NCBI RefSeq assembly: GCF_024297145.1
Contig: NZ_JANCTC010000006.1
Location: 1 to 64,000, forward strand
Direction of reading: 5' to 3'
DNA: 64,000 nt
DNA from: Mesorhizobium sp. LMG 17147
GTDB taxonomy: Bacteria > Pseudomonadota > Alphaproteobacteria > Rhizobiales > Rhizobiaceae
Part shown: positions 56,662 to 64,000 of the stretch, in pieces
Layout: each line of letters opens with the position of its first letter
Position numbering within the stretch: the first letter of the stretch is position 1
Program-made: the position numbers and the translations under genes
The notes under the pieces: model-generated
Database searches by the model: none
What the model was told of the DNA's origin: nothing
What the model saw: only the letters and a program-made list of their open reading frames with translations

Positions 56662-56841
56662 ATGAATACCGCTTCCGTTTCGCTCGGCGCTTCCGCCTCC
56701 TCGCAGTCGCGTCTCATGCAGCTGGCGCTTGCTGCATTCCTCGGCATTTTCGTCATGGGCTTTGTCGGCTTTTCGCATATCGATGCGGTCCACAATGCCG
56801 CGCACGACTATCGCCACTCGATGGGCTTTCCCTGCCACTGA
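56662..56841 (+). CDS. cbtB: CbtB-type cobalt transporter subunit
   Basis: A 59-aa protein with one transmembrane helix (LALAAFLGIFVMGFVGF) and a C-terminal His-rich end (HNAAHDYRHSMGFPCH) typical of CbtB, a predicted cobalt uptake component always found with cbtA and under B12 riboswitch control. It starts 54 nt after the B12 box. Confidence 0.92.
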   Translation: MNTASVSLGASASSQSRLMQLALAAFLGIFVMGFVGFSHIDAVHNAAHDYRHSMGFPCH

Positions 56842-56856
56842 CAAGGGGCTGACATC

Positions 56857-57639
56857 ATGACACTGTTTCGCAACGTCGTGTTCATCGCGGCGATCGCAGG
56901 GCTTGTGGCCGGCGTCGTTCTCGCCTGCATGCAGGCCTACGCCACGGTGCCGCTCATCCTGAAAGCGGAAGTCTACGAACAGGCCGGCGGCGGCCATGAC
57001 CATGCCGCGGCACCTGCGACACCGGCCGAAAACGCAGCGGGCACGATGGCTATGAGCAGCGCCGCGCCGGCACCGGCTGAAGCAATGGCTCGGGCTGAAG
57101 ACGAAGGCTGGGCGCCGGCCGACGGCTTCGAGCGCTTTGGCTTCAGCGTCGTTGCCAATATCGTCACCGGCATTGGCTTCGCACTGGTCCTGGTCGCGGT
57201 TTCGGAGTTCGCCGGCGGCATCGGCAATTGGCGCCAGGGCCTGTTCTGGGGGCTGGCCGGCTTTGCCGTGTTCACGCTGGCGCCCGGCCTCGGCCTGCCG
57301 CCGGAACTGCCGGCGATGCCGGCGGCCGACCTTGTCCAACGCCAGATCTGGTGGTGGGCAACAGTGTTGGCGACAGCGGCCGGTCTCGGCCTTATCGCCT
57401 TCCGCAGATCGCTGCCGCTGGCGATCCTTGCCGTGGCGTTGATCGTTGCGCCGCATATTGTCGGCGCGCCGCAGCCCGACAGTTTCGAGACGGCGATCCC
57501 GGAAGGCCTGCATCATCAGTTCGTGGTGGCGGTGACGCTGACCAATCTGGTGTTCTGGCTGGTGCTCTGTATGGTCGTCGGGCTGGTGCGCGGACGCTTC
57601 ACCGGCGCGGCAACCAGCCTGCGCGACAGCTTTGCCTGA
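56857..57639 (+). CDS. cbtA: CbtA-type cobalt transporter subunit
   Basis: Predicted membrane subunit of a cobalt transporter, 260 aa with about six helices. The first helix (NVVFIAAIAGLVAGVVLAC) is followed by a loop with GGGHDHAAA, probably metal-binding; HHQFVVAVTLTNLVFWLVL is near the C terminus. It lies 15 bp after cbtB and overlaps the cobU start by 8 bp. Confidence 0.92.
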   Translation: MTLFRNVVFIAAIAGLVAGVVLACMQAYATVPLILKAEVYEQAGGGHDHAAAPATPAENAAGTMAMSSAAPAPAEAMARAEDEGWAPADGFERFGFSVVANIVTGIGFALVLVAVSEFAGGIGNWRQGLFWGLAGFAVFTLAPGLGLPPELPAMPAADLVQRQIWWWATVLATAAGLGLIAFRRSLPLAILAVALIVAPHIVGAPQPDSFETAIPEGLHHQFVVAVTLTNLVFWLVLCMVVGLVRGRFTGAATSLRDSFA

Positions 57640-58153
57640 CCGCGCTGCCGGGGCGCTGACCCTGGTCATCGGCGGTGCGCGCTCCGGCAAGAGCGCGCAT
57701 GCCGAGAGGCTGGTGAGCGCCTGTCCGGCGCCGTGGAGCTATATCGCCACGGCGCAAGCCTATGACGAGGAGATGCGTCAGCGCATCGCGCTGCACCGCT
57801 CGCGGCGAGGCGATGGCTGGACGACCATCGAGGCGCCGCTCGACCTTACCGGCGCGATCGAGGCACTGCCCGACGGCCAGCCGGTGCTGATCGACTGCCT
57901 GACGCTGTGGCTGACCAACCATATGCTGGCCGACCATGATGTCGAGGCCGAATGCCGAAGGCTGGCCGATGTGCTGTCGCGGCCGCGCGGCCCGTGGTTC
58001 GTGGTGTCCAACGAGGTCGGCCAGGGCATCGTGCCGGACAATGCGCTGGCAAGACGGTTTCGCGATACCGCCGGCCGGCTGAACCAGGACGTCGCGGCGG
58101 TCGCCAGCACCGTGCTTTTGATGGTGGCGGGGCTGCCGCTCAAGGTGAAATGA
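57632..58153 (+). CDS. cobU: Adenosylcobinamide kinase / adenosylcobinamide-phosphate guanylyltransferase
   Basis: Bifunctional enzyme of nucleotide-loop assembly (CobP in P. denitrificans naming). The 173 aa contain the P-loop VIGGARSGKSAHAE, the catalytic-His region RIALHRSRRGDGW and DCLTLWLTN. The best start is a TTG at 57632 overlapping cbtA by 8 bp; there is no ATG before the P-loop. cobO begins one base after its stop. Confidence 0.95.
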   Translation: MPDRAAGALTLVIGGARSGKSAHAERLVSACPAPWSYIATAQAYDEEMRQRIALHRSRRGDGWTTIEAPLDLTGAIEALPDGQPVLIDCLTLWLTNHMLADHDVEAECRRLADVLSRPRGPWFVVSNEVGQGIVPDNALARRFRDTAGRLNQDVAAVASTVLLMVAGLPLKVK

Positions 58154-58154
58154 C

Positions 58155-58787
58155 ATGGCTGATACTATCGATCCCAAGACCATTGAACAGGGGGACGAGG
58201 AACGCCACCGCGCCAAGATGGCCAAGCGCAAGGCGGTGCAGGACGCCGAGGTTGCAGCCAAGACGGTCGAGAAGGGGCTGTTGATCGTCAACACCGGGCC
58301 GGGCAAGGGCAAGACCACGGCCGCCTTCGGTCTGGCGCTCAGAATGCTCGGCTACGGCAAGCGCGTCGGCGTCGTCCAGTTCATCAAGGGCAAATGGCAC
58401 ACCGGCGAGAAGGACGCCTTTGCCGTCTTCGGCGACCGTGTCCTCTGGCACGCCATGGGCGAGGGCTTTACCTGGGAGACGCAGGACCTGAAACGCGACA
58501 TCGCGGCGGCCGAGGCCGCCTGGGCGAAGGCGCTCGAGCTGATGGCCGAGCCGTCGATCAGCCTGGTGGTGCTCGACGAGTTGAACATCGCGCTGCGTTA
58601 CGACTATCTCGACCTCGAAAAGGTGGTCGCGGCGCTGAAGTCACGCCGCGAGGGCCTGCATATCGTCGTCACCGGCCGCAACGCCAAGCCGGCACTGGTC
58701 GAGGCGGCCGACCTGGTCACCGAGATGGGCGTGACCAAGCACCACTTCTCCGCCGGCGTGAAGGCGCAGCAGGGGATTGAGTTCTGA
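58155..58787 (+). CDS. cobO: Cob(I)yrinic acid a,c-diamide adenosyltransferase
   Basis: Adenosylates the reduced cobalt corrinoid (CobA-type in Salmonella, CobO in the aerobic pathway). The 210 aa show a charged N-terminal helix, the P-loop NTGPGKGKTTAAFG, VQFIKGKWHTGE and VLDELNIALRY (Walker B). Normal length. It is the last gene of the second riboswitch operon; cobQ, often nearby, is not present. Confidence 0.96.
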   Translation: MADTIDPKTIEQGDEERHRAKMAKRKAVQDAEVAAKTVEKGLLIVNTGPGKGKTTAAFGLALRMLGYGKRVGVVQFIKGKWHTGEKDAFAVFGDRVLWHAMGEGFTWETQDLKRDIAAAEAAWAKALELMAEPSISLVVLDELNIALRYDYLDLEKVVAALKSRREGLHIVVTGRNAKPALVEAADLVTEMGVTKHHFSAGVKAQQGIEF

Positions 58788-58813
58788 GGGGTGTTGCTGG
58801 TTTGTCGAGGTCA

Positions 58814-58938
58814 GCGCTGCCCCTCATCGCCTGCCGGCGACTTCTCCCCGTGAAGGACGGGGAGAAGGAGCTAGCCGCAACGCTGGCGATCTCCCTCTCC
58901 CTGTCTTTTCACGGGGAGGTAAGGCTGAGGGGCAGCGC
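58814..58938. repeat. Palindromic element, family C copy 1
   Basis: An element of 125 bp with terminal inverted repeats GCGCTGCCCCTCA / TGAGGGGCAGCGC and internal CTCCCCGTGAAGGACGGGGAG. It lies between cobO and cbiB. A second copy with the same ends lies at 63783-63910. Confidence 0.85.
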
Positions 58939-58978
58939 CGACCTGAACCGATTATTTGAGGCGTTGCCCTATTTTGTT

Positions 58979-59007
58979 CTTGCTTTGTGCCGGCAGGTAT
59001 GCTATTA
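58979..59007 (+). promoter_or_regulatory. Possible promoter of a very short transcript
   Basis: CTTGCT (58979-58984), 17-nt spacer, CTATTA (59002-59007), a fair rhizobial-type promoter. The only thing downstream on this strand is the terminator at 59039, giving a transcript of about 45 nt. Confidence 0.35.
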
Positions 59008-59038
59008 ATTTGGCTATGGTGCTAATTGGCTCCAACGA

Positions 59039-59060
59039 CCCGCCGCTTGGCGGGTTTTTT
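59039..59060 (+). terminator. Strong intrinsic terminator, plus strand
   Basis: CCCGCC-GCTT-GGCGGG followed by six Ts. It could end the cbtB-cobO operon about 250 bp after cobO, or a separate small transcript. Confidence 0.8.
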
Positions 59061-59084
59061 GTTTCCGTCGATCTCGAGCGCAGG

Positions 59085-60056
59085 TCACGCCAAGATAACA
59101 ACCACTGCGACCACCCCGAACAGCCCGATCAGCAGCAAGTCGGCGACCCGGTAGAGCTTCAGCGCCCGTCGGACGTCGGTGCTCTCGACATCGTCGCGGC
59201 GGCCGCCCTCGCCCATCAACGCGTCTTCGACCATCACGCCGTCGTAGGAACGGGGGCCGGCGAGCGCCAGGCCGAGCGCGCCGGCCATCGCTGCCTCCGG
59301 CCAGCCGGCATTGGGCGAGCGGTGTTTTTTCGCATCGCGCCGCACGGCGTGCCAGGCGGCTTTGGCGTCGGCGCCCTTGACCAGGAAAGCCGCAAGCACG
59401 ATCAGCAGCGCCGTCAGTCGCGACGCCGGCAGGTTGATCCAGTCGTCGAAGCGCGCAGCCGCCCAGCCGAAGGCTTCGTGGCGCGGCGTGCGGTGGCCGA
59501 TCATCGAATCGGCGGTGTTTGCGGCCTTGTAGGCGACGCCGCCGGCGAGCCCGCCAATACCGATCCAGAAGGCCGGCGCGACGACACCGTCGGAGAAATT
59601 CTCGGCAAGACTTTCGATCGCTGCGCGGCAGACAGCGGCCCTGTCGAGCTTTTCCGGATCGCGGCCGACGATCCTGGAGACGGCGATGCGGCCCATGTCC
59701 AGTCCGCCGCTATCGAGTGCGTCGGCCACCGCTTCGACGTGCTCGGCCAGGCTCTTCTGCGACAGCAGCGACGTCGCCAGGATTGCGGTGATCAACAAGC
59801 CGAGGGGAATGCTCCAAAGCATGGCTTCGATCCAGAAGGCGAGGGCGGCCGGCACCAGCACGATCACCAGCAGCGCGACGACGCCCCGGCGGCGACGGTC
59901 GGCGTCGGAATCAGTGGCGCGGTTGAGCCTGCGGTCGAGAAAGGATATCAGCCTGCCGAACCAGGTGACGGGATGGCCAATGGCATCGAAGAGCCGGGCC
60001 GGGTAGCCGAGTACAAGTTCGATGGCCAGCGACAGGAAAGTGATCAGGATCGACAT
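59085..60056 (-). CDS. cbiB: Adenosylcobinamide-phosphate synthase
   Basis: Membrane enzyme that attaches aminopropanol phosphate to adenosylcobyric acid (CobD in P. denitrificans naming). The 323 aa show GYPARLFDAIGHPVTWFGRL at the N terminus, AESLAENFSDGVVAPAFW in the middle, YKAANTADSMIGHRT and several helices. The start codon at 60056 is interlocked with that of cobC (CATG at 60054-60057). Confidence 0.95.
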   Translation of the reverse strand: MSILITFLSLAIELVLGYPARLFDAIGHPVTWFGRLISFLDRRLNRATDSDADRRRRGVVALLVIVLVPAALAFWIEAMLWSIPLGLLITAILATSLLSQKSLAEHVEAVADALDSGGLDMGRIAVSRIVGRDPEKLDRAAVCRAAIESLAENFSDGVVAPAFWIGIGGLAGGVAYKAANTADSMIGHRTPRHEAFGWAAARFDDWINLPASRLTALLIVLAAFLVKGADAKAAWHAVRRDAKKHRSPNAGWPEAAMAGALGLALAGPRSYDGVMVEDALMGEGGRRDDVESTDVRRALKLYRVADLLLIGLFGVVAVVVILA

Positions 60057-61113
60057 GAAGTCTCTTGATGGGGTAACGGCGGCAGTGGACCACGGCGGAA
60101 GCCTTGGCCGGGCGAGGGCGCTTTTCCCTCACGCGCCGCTGCCTTTCGTCGACCTCTCGACCGGGATCAATCCGCACTCCTACCCGCTTTTCGATTTGCC
60201 CGCCACCGCCCTGTCGCGATTGCCGGAAACGGCGCGCAGCCGCGACTTGGCTGAACTCGCGGCAAGCGCCTATGGCGCGCCGTCGGCGGCGAACGTCGCG
60301 GCGGCGCCCGGCACGCAGATCCTGTTGCCGCGCGTCGCTTCGCTGGTCAGCCCGGGCAAGGCGCTGGTGCTCGGGCCGACTTATGCCGAGCATCGGCGGG
60401 CAGCAGCGATCGCCGGCCACACGGCGGCTGAAGTCGATAATTTCGAAGCCCTGGCGGCGGCCAACCTTGCGATCGTCGTCAATCCAAACAACCCGGACGG
60501 GCGCGTCGTCGAGCGCGAAAGATTGCTTCGACTTGCCGGGACATTACGCGCCAGAGGCGGGCTGCTGGTCGTCGACGAGGCCTTCATGGATGTCGGCCCG
60601 CGCAGCGAGAGCCTGGCCGGCGACGTCGACCAGGGCGGCATCGTTGTGCTGCGCTCGTTCGGCAAGTTCTTCGGCCTGGCCGGCCTGCGGCTTGGGTTTG
60701 CATTGACCGACGCGCTGATGGTCGAGCGGCTGGAGGCGCAATTCGGGCCATGGGCGGTTGCCGGGCCGGCGCTCGAATATGGCATAAGGGCGCTTGCCGA
60801 CACCGGCTGGCAGGCCGGGATGCGGCGCCGTCTGGCCAAGGACGCCGCACGGCTCGACACGCTGTTCGGCCGCTTCGGCGTGCCTGCCGCCGGTGGCACC
60901 ACGCTGTTCCGCTATCTCAGGCTGGCGAACGCTGCCGGCCTGTTTTCGGCGCTTGGCCAGCGCGGCATCCTGCTTCGGCATTTCGCCGGCCGGCCGGATG
61001 TGCTGCGCGCCGGCCTGCCGGGAGCCGACGAAGAATGGCGGCGGCTCGAATCCGCACTTGCCGGCTGGGCCTCGCGGCGCGACGATGATGCCAAGGGAGA
61101 AACGACCCAATGA
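60055..61113 (+). CDS. cobC: CobC: PLP-dependent L-threonine-O-3-phosphate decarboxylase-like aminotransferase fold
   Basis: Class I/II aminotransferase-fold enzyme of the CobC/CobD family, which supplies (R)-1-amino-2-propanol phosphate for CbiB. The 352 aa contain FVDLSTGINPHSYP, VVNPNNPDGRVV, VVDEAFMDV and the PLP Lys in VLRSFGKFFGLAGLRLGF. I chose the ATG at 60055, sharing two bases with the divergent cbiB start; a longer frame to 60022 would overlap cbiB further. A 4-bp overlap joins it to the phosphatase gene. Confidence 0.93.
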   Translation: MKSLDGVTAAVDHGGSLGRARALFPHAPLPFVDLSTGINPHSYPLFDLPATALSRLPETARSRDLAELAASAYGAPSAANVAAAPGTQILLPRVASLVSPGKALVLGPTYAEHRRAAAIAGHTAAEVDNFEALAAANLAIVVNPNNPDGRVVERERLLRLAGTLRARGGLLVVDEAFMDVGPRSESLAGDVDQGGIVVLRSFGKFFGLAGLRLGFALTDALMVERLEAQFGPWAVAGPALEYGIRALADTGWQAGMRRRLAKDAARLDTLFGRFGVPAAGGTTLFRYLRLANAAGLFSALGQRGILLRHFAGRPDVLRAGLPGADEEWRRLESALAGWASRRDDDAKGETTQ

Positions 61114-61613
61114 TCCATGTCTGCTCGCTGTCCAAAGTCGAGGAAACGGTAGCGAAGACCGGCGCCGGGCGGCTGCTTTCGCTGCTCGCCGCCGGAACGG
61201 AGGTGGTGCGACCGGCCTCGATCACCAGGGAAAACCATCTGCATCTGGTCATGCACGACATTGCGGTGGCGCAGGAGGGCATGACCATGCCGGGCGAGGA
61301 GCACGTTGTGACCCTGCTCGATTTCGCCCGCCAATGGGACCGCTCGCGGCCGCTGGTGGTGCATTGCTATGCCGGCATCAGCCGCTCGACCGCCTCGGCC
61401 TATATCATCGCGGCAGCGCTGGCGCCGAAGCGCGACGAGGCCGAGTTGGCCGAGACTCTGCGCAGGCTGTCGCCGACGGCGACACCCAATCCGCGGCTGA
61501 TCGCGATCGCCGACACGCTGCTCGATCGCAGGGGCCGGATGATCGAAGCGATCCAGGCGATCGGGCGCGGCGCGGATGCTTTCGAAGGCACACCGTTCGA
61601 ATTGAAAATCTGA
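61110..61613 (+). CDS. Tyrosine/dual-specificity phosphatase-like protein co-translated with cobC
   Basis: A 167-aa protein with the cysteine phosphatase signature VVHCYAGISRSTASAY (Cys near residue 86, Arg near 92) and a possible general acid in the upstream Asp-containing MHDIAVAQ loop. Its ATG overlaps the cobC stop (ATGA), so the two are coupled. Annotated family members are usually called protein tyrosine phosphatases, but no protein substrate is known. The context raises the possibility of a cobalamin-pathway phosphate ester substrate, which is inference. Confidence 0.85.
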   Translation: MIHVCSLSKVEETVAKTGAGRLLSLLAAGTEVVRPASITRENHLHLVMHDIAVAQEGMTMPGEEHVVTLLDFARQWDRSRPLVVHCYAGISRSTASAYIIAAALAPKRDEAELAETLRRLSPTATPNPRLIAIADTLLDRRGRMIEAIQAIGRGADAFEGTPFELKI

Positions 61614-61672
61614 GCCTTAAAACAAGTTCTAGGGAAAGTGCGCAGGAGTTCTAGGACACGGCCAAGGGGTGA

Positions 61673-62887
61673 ATGATGATCGGGAGAATTTTGGCCATCG
61701 TTGTTGGCGTGGTCTGCACGACAGGCAGCGCCATGGCCGCCTCCATGCCGGCTCTCAAGTCGATCGACCCGGCAGCGCTCCAGGCCACTGTCGAGGGTTT
61801 GGCCAAGGAACTTATGCTGCCCGGTGCTATGGTTTTGCTCAAGACTCCGCGGGGCAACCTCGTCTTCGGCTACGGTACGACTGAACTGGGTGCCACGAAC
61901 CCGCCGCGCGCCGATACCCACTTCCGTGCGGCCTCGAACACCAAGACGATGACCGCCGCTGTTATCGTGCAACTGGTGCAGGAAGGCAAACTGAGCTTTG
62001 CCGATCTGATCTCGAAATACGTCCAGCGCGTTCCCAACGGCGACGAGATAACCATTCGGCAGCTCATAACAATGCGGAGCGGCCTCCCTAACTTCACAAA
62101 TGCGCCGGAACTTGCCGAAAGCCTGGACAAGCATCCTTATCGGGTATGGACCGCCGATGAAGTCCTCGGCATGGCGTTCAAACGGCCGCCGGACTTCGCG
62201 CCGGGTGCCGAATTCGAGTACAACAACACCAACTACTATCTGCTCGGCCTTGTTGCCGAGAAGATCGACGGCAAGCCGCTCTCGACCATCTTCCGGGACC
62301 GCCTGTTCGGGCCGCTCGGCATGAAGAACACGGCGTTGCCGCCGAGCAAGTCGAACGCCATCCCCGAGCCATACTCAAACGGTTACCTCTACGGCAGTAC
62401 TTCGTACGCCCTGTCTGATGCGCCCTATCCGGACGACCTCCAGGCTGCGGCCAGGGCCGGAACGCTCAAGCCCAACGACGACACATGGCAGAACCCGTCC
62501 GCCTACTTTGCGGCTGGCGGAGTCATCTCCACCGCCGATGACCTCGCGACCTGGATGCGCGCGCTGGTCGGGGGCAAGCTCTTCAATGCCGACTTCCAGC
62601 GGCAGTGGCTTGCAAGCCCTGTGGCGCCGGAGCCGGGCGAACCCGCCATGCAAAAATACGGCTATGGCATCCTAACGCTTACCTTCGGGCCTAACGAAAT
62701 CTACTATCACGAAGGCGAGATGCCCGGTTACCAGTCCTTTATGGGCTACGATCCGGCCAATGACGTCACCCTGGTCATATGGACCAACCTGACTCTCGCG
62801 CTCGACGGCCAGGCGACCGCCCACACCTTGATGGTGAAGATACTGGACGAAATCTACACGGTGTCGCCGCTTCAAGAGGGGAAGTGA
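61673..62887 (+). CDS. Secreted serine hydrolase (class C beta-lactamase/DD-peptidase fold)
   Basis: A 404-aa protein with an N-terminal signal peptide (IGRILAIVVGVVCTTGSAMA). The catalytic motifs are SNTK (S-x-x-K, near residue 90), YNN in EFEYNNTNYYLLG (Y-x-N, near 183) and the third-motif equivalent YYHEGEMPGYQ (HxG). It belongs to the beta-lactamase-related serine hydrolases (D-alanyl-D-alanine carboxypeptidase or esterase type); the substrate cannot be told from sequence. Confidence 0.87.
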   Translation: MMIGRILAIVVGVVCTTGSAMAASMPALKSIDPAALQATVEGLAKELMLPGAMVLLKTPRGNLVFGYGTTELGATNPPRADTHFRAASNTKTMTAAVIVQLVQEGKLSFADLISKYVQRVPNGDEITIRQLITMRSGLPNFTNAPELAESLDKHPYRVWTADEVLGMAFKRPPDFAPGAEFEYNNTNYYLLGLVAEKIDGKPLSTIFRDRLFGPLGMKNTALPPSKSNAIPEPYSNGYLYGSTSYALSDAPYPDDLQAAARAGTLKPNDDTWQNPSAYFAAGGVISTADDLATWMRALVGGKLFNADFQRQWLASPVAPEPGEPAMQKYGYGILTLTFGPNEIYYHEGEMPGYQSFMGYDPANDVTLVIWTNLTLALDGQATAHTLMVKILDEIYTVSPLQEGK

Positions 62888-62947
62888 GGATCCTCGCGCG
62901 CGAATGGAATCGCCCCTCGTGAGGCCTGAGCTGGTGGGATCAAACAC

Positions 62948-63751
62948 CTACGCCAGCCAATCCGCCAGCTTGGCCTTGCGCACGTCCCTCACCAAGCCGA
63001 TGAAGCCGTCGGCCTGATGTTCGGCGGTGAGCCGGCCTTTTTCGGCGGTGGCAATGCTGGCGTCGCCGACCACGCCATTCGGGTTGAGATCGCTGGCGAT
63101 CCAGGCGAAGGCGTGCGTTCCGGTGTGGCGCAGCAGCGAAAATTCCTTTTCGGCGCGGGCAACCTTGGACACGAAATTGTCGGCCTTGGCCATATCGACG
63201 AGGTCAGACCGGAAATGCAGCATCAGCGAGGTCTCGACGTCGCCGCCATGAATGCCGTGGCGGTCTTCGAGATCGGTGTACATACCGGCCGGCCGGCCAA
63301 AGCGCTGCCAGCTGGTCTTTACCGCCAGCATCTTTGCCCGCACGCGCAATTCGCGGGTGACGATGCCCATGATCTCTTCATTGCCGCCATGCGAGTTGAC
63401 GACAATCAGTTTTCGGACGCCGGCGCGCGCGACCGACAGGCCGAGTTCGGTCCATGCCTCGACCAAGGTCGTCGCCGGCAGGGTGAGGGTGCCGGGCGCA
63501 TGCAGGTGCTCGTTCGACTTGCCTACCGCCTGCACCGGCAGGATGCGGATGTCGAGATCGCCGGGCAGGCGGGCGATCACCGTTTCCAGCATGCCGTTCA
63601 TGATCGAGGTGTCGGTCGAAACCGGCAGATGCGGCCCGTGCTGCTCGATCGCTGCCAGCGGCAGAACGGCAATGGTCGCCTCAGGATCGATGGTCGCGTA
63701 TTCGGTGGTCCGGTAGTCACCCCACCATACGCGCTTTTTTGTTCCGGCCAT
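62948..63751 (-). CDS. Creatininase-family amidohydrolase
   Basis: A 267-aa metal-dependent hydrolase: LAAIEQHGPHLPVSTD (Glu, His, Asp ligands), VVNSHGGNEEI and HGIHGGDVETSLML (Asp/Glu ligands) match the creatininase fold. Known members hydrolyse creatinine, formamides or cyclic amides, some in mycofactocin or flavin pathways; nothing local identifies the substrate. I chose the start MAGTKKRVWWGD at 63751; the longer frame to 63913 runs through a palindromic repeat. Confidence 0.87.
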   Translation of the reverse strand: MAGTKKRVWWGDYRTTEYATIDPEATIAVLPLAAIEQHGPHLPVSTDTSIMNGMLETVIARLPGDLDIRILPVQAVGKSNEHLHAPGTLTLPATTLVEAWTELGLSVARAGVRKLIVVNSHGGNEEIMGIVTRELRVRAKMLAVKTSWQRFGRPAGMYTDLEDRHGIHGGDVETSLMLHFRSDLVDMAKADNFVSKVARAEKEFSLLRHTGTHAFAWIASDLNPNGVVGDASIATAEKGRLTAEHQADGFIGLVRDVRKAKLADWLA

Positions 63752-63782
63752 TTTGAACCTCGAAGAGACTGAATGGGCGTTT

Positions 63783-63910
63783 GCGCTGCCCCTCACCCTT
63801 AGCCTCTCCCCGTGAAGGACGGGGGAGAGGGGGATCGCCAGCGTTCCGGCTAGCCTTGTCCCCGTCACTACACGGGGAGAAGGTGCCGGCACGCGGATGA
63901 GGGGCAGCGC
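63783..63910. repeat. Palindromic element, family C copy 2
   Basis: A 128-bp element with the same terminal inverted repeats as 58814-58938 (GCGCTGCCCCTCA / TGAGGGGCAGCGC) and the internal CTCCCCGTGAAGGACGGGG. It lies directly upstream of the creatininase-family gene. Confidence 0.85.
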
Positions 63911-63972
63911 CAACCTTTGTCGTGTAACTTGAGATCATCGGCCTGTCGATTCCAGCCGCTGGCCAGCGCTGC

Positions 63973-64000
63973 TCAACCCGCCGCGATGACCTCGATCTCG
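63973..64000 (-). CDS. 3' end of a probable RidA-family gene (partial)
   Basis: The last eight codons on the minus strand read EIEVIAAG and then stop. This ending is typical of RidA/YjgF-family proteins (VEIEAIAA), but the stretch is too short for certainty. The rest lies beyond the window. Confidence 0.35.

Overview
The window reads as about 64 kb of chromosome from an alphaproteobacterial rhizobium, most likely Mesorhizobium. The strongest single clue is a 355-residue cyclic-nucleotide-gated K+ channel that matches my memory of MloK1 from Mesorhizobium loti almost residue for residue. High GC, the aerobic cobG/cobN cobalamin route, a rhizobial nuoA-N operon and rhizobial palindromic repeats agree with this.

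Layout. (1) 0.5-16.6 kb: a minus-strand aerobic cobalamin cluster starts at a cobalamin riboswitch and runs DUF1636-cobW-cobN-cobG-cobH-cobI-cobJ, then cobL-cobE-cobM-cobA-cobB-cobS-cobT. Most junctions are 4-bp ATGA overlaps. cobK alone is on the opposite strand between cobJ and cobL. (2) 16.6-35.2 kb: a YcaQ-like gene diverges from nuoA-N and birA. The nuo operon carries two extra genes: an unrecognised 179-aa ORF between nuoB and nuoC, and a helix-hairpin-helix protein between nuoF and nuoG. (3) 35.2-42.8 kb: housekeeping genes rnj, mce, proS, lolC, lolD and lipB, plus a 28-codon membrane-peptide gene preceded by three LexA half-sites. (4) 42.98-47.39 kb: tRNA-Leu(GAG) followed by a 4.3-kb island bounded by 24-bp direct repeats of the tRNA 3' end. 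It holds a decayed integrase, a CoiA-like nuclease-fold protein and a membrane/coiled-coil protein. (5) 47.6-56.2 kb: mloK1, PAP2, ArsR-SRPBCC, mgtE, a MerR regulator, an ICMT-like protein, a DUF1624 protein and an MFS carrier. (6) 56.4-61.6 kb: a second cobalamin riboswitch, then cbtB-cbtA-cobU-cobO; cbiB diverges from cobC plus a co-translated phosphatase. (7) 61.6-64 kb: a serine hydrolase, a creatininase-family protein and the tail of a probable RidA-like gene.

Together the two cob regions cover most of the oxygen-dependent pathway, from uroporphyrinogen III methylation (cobA) to nucleotide-loop assembly (cobU, cobS, cobT), with cobalt insertion (cobN), chaperoning (cobW) and probable cobalt import (cbtAB). 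I see no cobF, cobQ, or the cobaltochelatase partners CobS/CobT here; they would have to lie elsewhere.

The most unusual observations are: long palindromic repeats inserted in frame inside cobG (once) and cobN (twice); the SOS-box micropeptide, which resembles the SidA division inhibitor in size and control; the tRNA island with its two-gene cargo; cobK embedded antisense in the cob operon; and the foreign-looking ORF in the nuo operon. All functions are inferred from reading the sequence; no database search was run.
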